From Leptolyngbyaceae cyanobacterium SM1_4_3 (GTDB lineage: Bacteria; Cyanobacteriota; Cyanobacteriia; Elainellales; Elainellaceae): DNA of 34,265 nt. The position numbers and the translations under genes were made by a program. The notes beneath the pieces were generated by a model. That model saw only the letters and a program-made list of their open reading frames with translations. It did not search any database and was not told where the DNA came from. This document shows positions 24,001 to 31,941 of the stretch, in pieces (positions within the stretch are counted from its first letter, which is position 1; each line of letters starts with the position of its first letter). The stretch lies in NCBI GenBank assembly GCA_012031415.1, contig JAAUTN010000029.1:1-34265 (forward strand), read 5' to 3'.

Positions 24001-27000
24001 AGGTGTCTGGTTCTTCTCCAACGCTCGATTCCTCTATCTCTTCAAAGTCAGCGAAGTCTAGTCTTGCAGAACTGGATTCGTCAGGTAAAGCAGGCGGGGC
24101 AGAAGAGACGGGCACATTGTCTGAAGCAGAAACCTCTGGCACAAACTCACCCAAAGCCAATTCTTCTGGGACTGTGGACTGTGTGGGTGGTGACAGATCA
24201 AATAGCTCCTCTAAGGTGGTTTCGCTGGCGGTGGTTTCGCTGGCTAAGGAATCACTTGGAGAAACATTTGGGGATGGAACTTCTTGCTCGGTTAGGGTGT
24301 ATTCGCCCTCTGGTAGGGGTGTTGAGGCAAAGTCATCTGGCGGCAGCGCAAACAGGTCTTCTAGTGCCAGGTCATAGTCAGACGGCTGTGAAGGTGGTTG
24401 GCTCTGCTCAACGGACTGGTCAGGTAAATCGGTCTGGTTAAGCGCGTCAGGAGTTTGGGCTTCCGAAGGTAGAGTTGGAGCCGTAGTATCGACTTCAGCG
24501 ATCGCAAACAAGTCTTCTAAAGTTGTTTCTCGCTGCGGTGGAAGTGGGGCAGCCAGATCCTCAAAATCATCACTCAGCAGATCCTCTTCTAATTCCAGGT
24601 CAGATTCAGCCGACGGGTCAGGCAGAGGGTCGAAAAGATCTGCCAGTGTGGTGTCCTGGTCCAGCAGAGGCAATTCGGCTCCTGGTCCGCTGGTAAAAGT
24701 TTCTAGTTCCTGGTCGGCGAAAGTTCCTAGCTCCTGGTCAGCGAAGGTTCCTAACTCCTGATCTTCAAAAGAGCTAATTTCCTGGTCGGCGACTTCAGCA
24801 GCAAGTGCCTCCTGGTAGGAGAGCAAATCTGATAAGTCGGAGGTGTCGGGAAAAAACAGATCTTCTATTGTGTCAGGCGGTTCAGCCGGAATGGGAGAGG
24901 TGTCTGGAGTGGCGATCGCCTCAATTGAGGCTTCAGCAGGCTCAACTGATGGTTCAGTCTCAACTGGTTCCAGAAAATCTATTTCTTCCAGCAGCGGATC
25001 TGGAGCCAGGGCTTCGCTTGGCTCGGCTGTGGGTTCTGCCTCAGTCCAGTCTGCCAGCGTCCAGTCAGGGGATGGCGTTTCTAAGTCCGCCTCCAGATAG
25101 GAAAGGTCGCTGCCCTGCAAGCCTTCCAGGTTTGATAGGTCTGCTGTCAACTGCTGAAGGACATTTGGGTCAAGCTGAAGGTCTACCGGGGGGGGAGATT
25201 CGAGATTCTTCGGTCGCTAGCAAATCTTCATCAGGAGCAGCCGTAACATAGGTATCTTCGGTGGGGGCGATCGCCTCAGGCTCAACCTCAGCGCTCGTTG
25301 ATTCCAGCAAGTCAGACAGGTTAGCAATGGTGTCGATTTCCTCTGGAAGGGCAGGTTGTGTCTGAGGCGGCGGCAAGAGTTCTGCTGTGACATCATCAGA
25401 TTCATCTTCCACAGCAGGCAGCAGTTCCTCATCTGATAAAGCCATCTCCGGCACATCAGCGGCAATGCTGTCTGTTGCATCTAGTGGATCAATGAGTGGC
25501 GTATCTTCTAGAAAGTCAAGCGAAAAGTCTTCCAGGGCTGAGTCTGCTGATGTCTCGGCTAACAAAACCTCTGGCGGCAGCGAAGCTGTCTCGGCTGGAT
25601 CGCTCAATCCGCCAAACAGTTCATCGCTTAACTCACTGCTCAGGAAAGCATCATCGGACAGATCAATGGACTGCTCACTGCTCTCGCTGACCAAATCCCC
25701 TTCATTAACCAGGTCTCCGGGGATGTTAGCCTCCTGGACTGGCTCTGGCGAAGTGGCGATCGGTTCAATGCCTAAATCAGCAGCCAATTCACTGGCTGAC
25801 AGATCGGTGAGGCGAGTTTCAGATCGTTCAGTGGCGGCGGCTCCGCTCGGTTCAAAGATACTGTGATACAGGTCGTCAAGCTGATTGTAGAGGTTGTCGG
25901 GTGAGGCGACGGGCGCAGCAGACAGGGCGGCTGACTCTGTTGGGGGTAAGTCAATCTCGTCTTCGTCGGGTGGTTCTGGGGCGATCGCAGATTCCAACAG
26001 GACGGGCGTTGGTTCCGGTTCGTCCTGAGCAGGTTCTTCGTGCAGTTCGACGCTAAGCTGATTCAGCAAATCAAGGGCGGAATCCAGATCAGCAATTTGT
26101 GGTTCTGTTGGGGTTGGAGAAGCCGAGCCAGTAATGTTGGCGGCGGGGGGTTCCTCAAGCGGGAGGTCAAACGGATCGTCCTGCTGGAATAGAGCAATCT
26201 CTTCTAATGAGGATGAAGAGATTCCTGCTTCGGTAAGCTGAAAATCATCACTAACCTGGAATGCGGTAACGTCATCATCTGCGTCAGCGGGAGCGTCTAG
26301 AGGCAAATCGTCTAGCTCAAAGGTGAGTAAATCTAGATCTTCTAAATCAGACTCGGTGACAGGAGCAACGGGAGCAGGCATAGAGTCTTCTATGTTGGTC
26401 TGCTCGGATGGGTTGGTCTGCTCGGATGCAGTAATAGGGGCGATCGCATTTAGCTCATTCAACAGCTTATCGATTTCAGCATCCGTCACCTGGCTAGTCG
26501 CTGATGGCTCTTCGACTGCCTGCTCAGGTTGAGCAGGTGTAGTTTTGGCTGGGCTGGTCGCAGTTGTTCCAGGTGTGGTGGGGCGATCGCCTTGCAAGGT
26601 TGGGCGCGGCTCCCAGTCTGAAGTTTGAATGGAAGACTGAAGATAAGAAGACGCTCCTCGCCCCAACTCTTCAGCCAGACGGTTCATCAGAGCGGCAAAC
26701 ATGGCTTCACCCTGCTGACCCAGGCTGTGCATTCGATCAAGCCCCTGCCCCAGAGATTCCTGGTAGCTCTTCACACTGTCCTGAAGGGAATCAAACACAA
26801 CCCTGAGTGTGGTGTCCAGCTTGAGAATCAGTTGGTCTGACTGCGTTTGAATCATCTGTAGCTGCTTCAGACGCTCGGCTGGAGTCAACAAAGACTGAGA
26901 AGATTCTGTTCGCAAGTCATTTTCTGGCTCAGATGCCGCCCTCAAGACTCGTTCTGGCGATTGAGATTCCAGTCCGGCTACCATTTGCGCGACCTGCCCC

Positions 27001-27511
27001 GATAGGTCTTCACGCAAACGCGCTGTTAAAGATTGAAAAATTCAGCCGTCAACCGCTGATCGGCTTGGGGCAGGGCATACTGCTGTCGCTCCGCTTCAAG
27101 CTGTTTGAGTTCCTGAATCAGGCTGTCTCGCCGCTGGTTCATCTCGTCCAAGTCTGACCGCAACGGCTGCATGACATTTGCCCGCAGATAGTTCATCTCC
27201 TCTAAGACAGCCTGCAAAACCTGCTGCGCTGACTCTACGGCTGCACCCTGTCCAGGCTGTGGCTCTCGGTTCAAGCCTGATGGCATCGACGAGCCATAGG
27301 CAATCAGATCACTGCCCGGACTGTTTGGCTCAAACTCTGACGCAGAAACCTGTTGTTGAAGAGAAACTAGATAGTTTCGAGTTTGCTCTAAAACTTGACG
27401 TTGTTGGGTTGCATCTCCAGACATGACCCAGGGCAACCGGGGACTGGCTTTACCCAACACACCATCAATGTCATTAATCAGCGCTTGAATTTGAGCTTTT
27501 TGAGGAGTCAC
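21084..27511 (-). CDS. giant Hsp70/actin-fold ATPase with coiled-coil N-terminus and acidic disordered linker (three apparent frameshifts)
   Basis: Open frames at 27511-27026, 27017-25170, 25150-21455 and 21680-21084 form one gene broken by single-base indels: A5 at 27036-27040 (needs one more A), G8 at 25188-25195 (one too many) and a missing base near 21660. Corrected length is exactly 2,143 codons. The GTG-started N-terminus (about 1-295) is helical (KASPRLPWVMSG, DEMNQRRDSLIQELKQLEAE). Residues about 300-1470 are acidic and disordered with recurring TLEDLF-like motifs. A divergent Hsp70-type nucleotide-binding domain follows (about 1478-1950): phosphate-1 GIDFGTTGISAVLLN, degenerate phosphate-2 ISAGASVTEMALVDL, adenosine motif CTGGTAS. 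The tail of about 190 residues is unknown. I know no function. The intergenic context gives no partner. Confidence 0.75.
23688..23826 (-). repeat. threefold YGS(A/T)TDL repeat in the acidic linker
   Basis: The linker encodes PVEYGSATDLDFLEALP, PVEYGSTTDLYTAEA and EAEYGSATDLPPFE in succession, with recognisable DNA repetition. It is one of several internally duplicated segments of this region. Confidence 0.75.
24698..24793 (-). repeat. 24-bp tandem repeat, four units, in the acidic linker
   Basis: Four imperfect 24-bp units (24698-24721, 24722-24745, 24746-24769, 24770-24793), encoding the octapeptide series EDQELGTF / ADQELGTF / ADQELETF. A unit of 24 bp preserves the frame, so copy number can vary without breaking the protein. 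Confidence 0.85.
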
Positions 27512-28097
27512 AATAAAATCCCTGACTAAAACGATGCAGGTCGGCAGGAGCCAAAACAGAGCTACTGCTACTGCCTTAAATATTAGTACTTGATCTCTCA
27601 GAAGTAGCGGTGAAGCGACTCTGAAGAGGAATGGACAGTCGAATTTGCTGAAAGACTTTTTGCTTCTTCAGTCAAATTGATCAAATCGAGTTGCTGGCGT
27701 AACCTGACTCAGCACCGCCTCAACTCTAAGGAAATGAAGTTTAGTTTGTGAGGAGTTGCAGTCCATCGTTACTCAGTTTATATCTAGCTTCTAAAAACAG
27801 GTACTAGGAGCAGAAAATTCAACGCATTTTTCACCTATTTTCACCTAAAGATCTTAATTAGGGTTGCCGCGTGTGGGGCTGTATATCAAAGATGCACGGT
27901 ACTGGAGATGTTAACTGATGACTCAGCTTGAAGAGAATTGATATAAGCCCTATTTCTTCCCCAGGAGATGAGCTTCGTTATTTTTTCAAACAAGCTAAAC
28001 AACTTTTGAAGAAATTGCCAACTGGGGTGGAGCTATCAAATTCTTGTAAAATTATGTTAATTTAACGCCACAGTCGTGATTTGTCAAAGACTCTGCC
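27512..28097. other. intergenic region, 586 bp, between divergent genes
   Basis: No gene found. It separates the giant gene (minus) from prxQ (plus), so it should contain both promoters. Visible: a short direct repeat TTTCACCTA at about 27830-27845, and an AT-rich stretch at 28036-28066 just before prxQ that could be its promoter. No clear riboswitch or terminator. Confidence 0.35.
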
Positions 28098-28664
28098 ATG
28101 ATCTCTCGTCGCGTTCTGCTCCGTGTTCTCTTGATTTGCTGCTTTACTCTAGTCGCTTTATTTAGCGCTACGCCATCTGCCCTGGCTTTGGGTGGAGCGC
28201 AGCCACCGCTCGATCAGCCTGCCCCGGAGTTTACCTTGCCGACCAACACGGGTGATGGCGAAATTTCGCTGTCGGACTATCGAGGGCAATGGGTTGTTGT
28301 TTACTTCTACCCCAAAGATTTCACTTCCGGATGTACCTTAGAAGCGCGGCGGTTTCAGCAAGACCTGCCCAAATATCGGAACAGAAACACGCAGATTCTA
28401 GGCATTAGCGCTGATGATGTCGATTCTCATGCCGAGTTTTGTGATGCTGAGGGGCTGAGGTTCCCGCTGCTGGCTGATGTAGGTGGCGCGGTGAGTAAAG
28501 CATATGGTTCCTGGCTGGGCTACGTTTCGCTGCGGCATACCTACCTGATTGATCCAGAGGGCATTTTGCGGGAGCGTTATGTTGGCGTGAATCCGGCGAT
28601 TCACAGTGCCGAGGTGTTGACCCGACTGGACGAGCTACAGGGAATTGCTTCTGCGGCGGTTTGA
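28098..28664 (+). CDS. peroxiredoxin PrxQ/BCP type, exported
   Basis: Thiol peroxidase of the PrxQ/BCP class that reduces hydrogen and alkyl peroxides with thioredoxin. Residues 1-31 are a Sec-type signal (basic MISRR, hydrophobic core, PSALALG cleavage region), placing the protein in the thylakoid lumen or periplasm. The mature domain has PAPEFTLPTN, VVVYFYPKDFTSGC with peroxidatic Cys79, and LRHTYLIDPEG. The usual PrxQ resolving Cys five residues later is absent (CTLEARR); Cys115 (HAEFCDAEGLRFPLLAD) is the only other cysteine in the mature part and may resolve the sulfenate, or it works as a one-Cys type. The tyrA gene converges on it with a 43-bp gap. Confidence 0.92.
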   Translation: MISRRVLLRVLLICCFTLVALFSATPSALALGGAQPPLDQPAPEFTLPTNTGDGEISLSDYRGQWVVVYFYPKDFTSGCTLEARRFQQDLPKYRNRNTQILGISADDVDSHAEFCDAEGLRFPLLADVGGAVSKAYGSWLGYVSLRHTYLIDPEGILRERYVGVNPAIHSAEVLTRLDELQGIASAAV

Positions 28665-28707
28665 TATCAGTCTTTTACAAGCTTTTACAAAGTTGTCCCT
28701 GATGGGC

Positions 28708-29583
28708 TTAAGCCTCTTTCACAGAGGGTTTGCCCAAATTCTGCGGGTCTGACAAAAACGAAGGGCGGGCGATCTGGGTTTGAGTAAGCCGTTGCTGAAG
28801 GGAATTCCATTTAGACTGTTCAACTTGAGTGATCAACTGGTCAAGCTGGTGACGGTAGGCGTGGAGCGATCGCACCACTTCATCGCGGTTGAATTCAGCC
28901 ATCATTCTACCTAGCTCTGGGTTGCCGCTACCGACTCGGCTAGTGTCTCGGAAGCCAGAACTAGCCAGGGACTGAGCCAGGTTTAAAACCTCTGGACTGG
29001 ACTCACTCAAGCAAGCGGCGATCAAGCTGGCGCTGACCATCACAGGGAGGTGAGAAATCCAGGCCACTGCGCGATCGTGGGCTTCAGGGGAGCAGTAATA
29101 AATTTGGGACTGGAGCGATCGCGCCAATTCTGCCACCGTTCCTACGGCTGTTGTGGGAGTGCTATCAGTTGGTGTGAGTACGTAAGGTCTACCGACAAAC
29201 AAACCAGATAGAGCCGCATCTAGACCGCTTTCGGCGGTGCCTGCCATCGGGTGTCCGCCGACAAAGTTCTGCCATTGGGGAGCGATCGCCCTCACCACCG
29301 CGCCCTTCACCGAACCTACGTCCGTCAAAATGGCGTTAGGAGCAAGGTGAGGGAGTAACTGCGTCACAGTAGCCTCGATTGCCCCCAGCGGTGTGCAAAG
29401 AAAAATTACGTCTGCCTTTGCCATCAGGGATAGGTCGGTGCTGGCTTGATTGACGATGCGGCGAGCGATCGCCTGCTTACAAGTGTCAGGGCGACGACTG
29501 ACCCCAAAAATCGTGTGCTGCTGCCGCAAATCTAGCGCTAACGACCCGCCAATCAATCCCAGCCCAACAATGCCAATATTCAT
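28708..29583 (-). CDS. tyrA: arogenate/prephenate dehydrogenase (TyrA)
   Basis: Oxidative decarboxylation step of tyrosine synthesis; cyanobacterial TyrA uses arogenate and NADP. It has the N-terminal dinucleotide fold MNIGIVGLGLIGGSLALDLR, the FLCTPL strand, TDVGSVKGAVV, the signature VGGHPMAGTAESGLDAA, the catalytic His in WISHLPVMVSASL and the SSGFRDTSRVGSGNPELG segment, all as in Synechocystis arogenate dehydrogenase. I start it at the ATG at 29583, because the dinucleotide fold in the family begins at MNIG; the frame runs 28 codons further upstream to 29667 without family support. With this start the protein has 291 residues. Divergent from the DinG-like gene. Confidence 0.94.
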   Translation of the reverse strand: MNIGIVGLGLIGGSLALDLRQQHTIFGVSRRPDTCKQAIARRIVNQASTDLSLMAKADVIFLCTPLGAIEATVTQLLPHLAPNAILTDVGSVKGAVVRAIAPQWQNFVGGHPMAGTAESGLDAALSGLFVGRPYVLTPTDSTPTTAVGTVAELARSLQSQIYYCSPEAHDRAVAWISHLPVMVSASLIAACLSESSPEVLNLAQSLASSGFRDTSRVGSGNPELGRMMAEFNRDEVVRSLHAYRHQLDQLITQVEQSKWNSLQQRLTQTQIARPSFLSDPQNLGKPSVKEA

Positions 29584-29762
29584 ACCCATTAGTTCAGTAG
29601 GATGTATCCTATCTTTGCATTCTAGTTTTGCCCGTGCCCCGTGTAGAACTGGAATGCCACCGTTCAAATCCGTTCAATGCAGTGGACTTACGGTAGCGGA
29701 TGGCGAGTCCTGGGGTTTGTGTCACAATGAAGTTCATTCATTAGTGGAAGAACTCCAGGCTC

Positions 29763-31352
29763 GTGATTGAGGTAGAAGTCCACCAGCAACTCCGCGCCTT
29801 TCTGCGAGAGCAGGGCGAACCTTATTGGCCGCACCATCTGACGATGGCGCGTCTGGTTGCCCGCGCACTGCGTTTGGGGCGAAGTGCGTTGATTCAAGCG
29901 GGAACTCCTTCTGGCTATCACGGGCGCTATCGTCTCAGCTATTTGATGCCTGCTTTACTGTGGCAGGGGTCTGCCGTTTTGGTCATGCCTGAAGCTGTGC
30001 AGCAGCGGTTACTGATGATTGAAATTCCACGACTGCGGCAGTGGATTCCGGCGTACAAGGCGATCCAGACGGGCGATCGCTGGTTGGGAGACGATTTTGA
30101 AGGGCTGCTGCTGACTTCTCCCCAGTCCTGGCTAGCAGACCGACTGTTTCATCAGGGGCGCTTTCCCGATGGCGTTCCTACCCTGCTGGATGGCGTGGAT
30201 GATTTAGAAACCTGGACTCGCGACCTGCTAACCGCCGAAATTCAGCCTCAGGACTGGGATCAGCTAATGCTGGCTTGCCCCGATCAGGCAGAACTGATTC
30301 GCGATGCCAGAGTGCAACTCACTCGCTCGATTTTTCAGCACCCTGCCAATCCTTATAACTGCTATCTAGTTGAGCCACCAGAACTGGAGATCTTACAAGC
30401 CCTGCATCGAGCCTTGCAAACTGCTAGTGCTGCCTTTGTAGGGCTGGATGAGGGGGTAGCAGGGCAGAGTGAAGGGAAGCGATCGCGCTGTTTGCCCCCC
30501 AATTGGAGCCGCTTCTGGCAAGGACTGCAAGCCGAAAATCAATTTACCTGGACAGAAATTTCTAGACGACAGGGGCAATTTTCGCTGCGCTGCGCCCCCG
30601 CAGAAGTCGCAACCGCCCTGAACCCTATCTGGGCAAAACAGCCCGTTGTGTTAGTTGGCGGTGCCCTGGACTTAGAGCCAGAGGCTCCAATCTATCGGCA
30701 GCGCTTCGGTTTAGAAGACCTGACCTGCATCAAGTTTTCACCCGATCGCCAAAATGAGCTAATTCAGCTTTACCTCCCTGATGGGCTACCTATGCCCAAT
30801 ACGCCCCAATTTCAGCCTGCTCTGATGCAGGAAATGCGGGAGCTTTTAGGACTCAGTACCGCTCGGCAAGGGCTAACCGTTGTGCTAATTGGTGACGTGC
30901 CGCTCAGGGCGCAGGTTGGCTCAGTACTGGCGGCTGAGTTTGGTTCACGGGTTCAGGTTGAAAAAACTTGCCTTGATGATCACGGCATTTTGGTGACAGG
31001 CTGGGAGTTTTGGCGAGAAAGTCAGGCCGTCTTGCCTGCCCCCCATCTGCTAGTCATTGCGACCTTACCGATTCCTTCTCTGGAAGAACCCCTGGTGGCA
31101 GGTCGAGTCGCTTTCTACAAAAAACATCGCCAGGACTGGTTTCGGCTGTTTCTGTTACCTGAGGCGCTGAGCGAATTGCAGCGGGCGATCGCCCCCGTTC
31201 GCGAATCTCAAGGCGTTGTCGCCCTGTTAGACAATCGGGTTAACCACCGCAGCTATGGACATCAAGTTCTCACTGCCCTCAGCCCTCTGGCCCGTATCGA
31301 CTACGTAGACTCCAGCTTGTTCACCCAACTGGACTACTCTATGTTCGACTAG
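29763..31352 (+). CDS. DinG-like (XPD/DinG helicase superfamily) protein with degenerate Walker A
   Basis: A cyanobacterial protein of about 529 residues (GTG start) with the plan of a superfamily 2 DinG/XPD helicase. The C-terminal part matches the HELICc2 domain: ILVTGWEFWRES (motif V region, Trp414), HLLVIATLPIPSLEEPLV, FYKKHRQDWFRLFLLPEALSELQRAIAPVRES (motif VI region) and VALLDNRVNHRSYGHQVL (Asp490). The Walker A site where GxGxGK(T/S) is expected reads AGTPSGYHGRYRLSY (46-60): the lysine is missing. Motif II (DEAH) is also not visible, and no iron-sulfur Cys cluster is apparent. It is therefore probably not an ATP-driven helicase on its own; it may bind DNA or a partner. Divergent from tyrA with a 179-bp gap. 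Confidence 0.75.
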   Translation: MIEVEVHQQLRAFLREQGEPYWPHHLTMARLVARALRLGRSALIQAGTPSGYHGRYRLSYLMPALLWQGSAVLVMPEAVQQRLLMIEIPRLRQWIPAYKAIQTGDRWLGDDFEGLLLTSPQSWLADRLFHQGRFPDGVPTLLDGVDDLETWTRDLLTAEIQPQDWDQLMLACPDQAELIRDARVQLTRSIFQHPANPYNCYLVEPPELEILQALHRALQTASAAFVGLDEGVAGQSEGKRSRCLPPNWSRFWQGLQAENQFTWTEISRRQGQFSLRCAPAEVATALNPIWAKQPVVLVGGALDLEPEAPIYRQRFGLEDLTCIKFSPDRQNELIQLYLPDGLPMPNTPQFQPALMQEMRELLGLSTARQGLTVVLIGDVPLRAQVGSVLAAEFGSRVQVEKTCLDDHGILVTGWEFWRESQAVLPAPHLLVIATLPIPSLEEPLVAGRVAFYKKHRQDWFRLFLLPEALSELQRAIAPVRESQGVVALLDNRVNHRSYGHQVLTALSPLARIDYVDSSLFTQLDYSMFD

Positions 31353-31475
31353 ATCTATGTTCAACTAACGCAAAACTTCTTTACCTGCATTCTTCATTTT
31401 CAAGCGCCTACCGCTTCTAACAAAACGCTATTATCAGCATCAGATGATATTTACTAAGATTGGACAGTTAGAAAC

Positions 31476-31688
31476 ATGGGAGACGCAAAGCGCCGTAAGG
31501 AATCTTTAGGAGACAAATACGGACAGGAAGAAAATATCCTGACCTGGTTGCCAGTTAAGAAAAGCCAGGCTCGCCAATTTGTTAACCTCAGCACACGCGG
31601 CGCGTGGGCAGGCATTGGTCTTTTGGTGGCTTACTGGGTGGTGGTTCGATTCATTGGCCCGAGTTTGGGTTGGTGGGAGGTTAATTGA
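31476..31688 (+). CDS. DUF2839 family membrane protein
   Basis: A 70-residue protein of a conserved family found in cyanobacteria and plastid-bearing algae and of unknown function. The family pattern is plain: N-terminal MGDAKRRKESLGDKYG, then WLPVKKSQARQFVNLSTRGAWAG, then one transmembrane helix (GIGLLVAYWVVVRFIG, about 46-61) and the SLGWWEVN end. The N-terminus should face the cytoplasm or stroma-equivalent side by the positive-inside rule. It follows the DinG-like gene by 123 bp on the same strand but likely has its own promoter. Confidence 0.9.
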   Translation: MGDAKRRKESLGDKYGQEENILTWLPVKKSQARQFVNLSTRGAWAGIGLLVAYWVVVRFIGPSLGWWEVN

Positions 31689-31846
31689 GAGCTACAAATT
31701 ACTTCAACCATCTCTTACTTAAGAATGATGACAATGGCTCAAAATCACCTGAGAGCTAAGTGAATTTACGGTAACGTTCATCAATTTGTGTGAAGCTCTA
31801 GTAAAGCTACGAATAAATAAATAAAGATTAAGTAAATCCTTAATAT

Positions 31847-31886
31847 CTTGGTCTTGGCTTAACCTAACTACACCCTGGCTTAACCT
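31847..31886 (+). promoter_or_regulatory. candidate Pho box upstream of the 5'-nucleotidase
   Basis: Four CTTAACCT-like octamers at roughly 11-bp steps: CTTGGTCT (31847-31854), CTTAACCT (31858-31865), CTACACCC (31868-31875), CTTAACCT (31879-31886). Two match exactly the cyanobacterial Pho-box half-site recognised by the phosphate regulator SphR/PhoB. The box ends 55 bp before the ATG of a phosphatase gene. Confidence 0.6.
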
Positions 31887-31941
31887 CAGATAGATAGCTT
31901 CATGAAGGGTTCCCGCAATTTTACGGATAGGGAGAAACTTC

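Noticed and set aside
24000-26800. Long plus-strand frames opposite the acidic linker
   Set aside because: Ser-rich and Gly-rich products are antisense shadows of the repetitive Asp/Glu/Ser codons; no start signals.
29584-29667. 28-codon N-terminal extension of tyrA
   Set aside because: The dinucleotide-binding fold begins exactly at the later ATG, as in family members.
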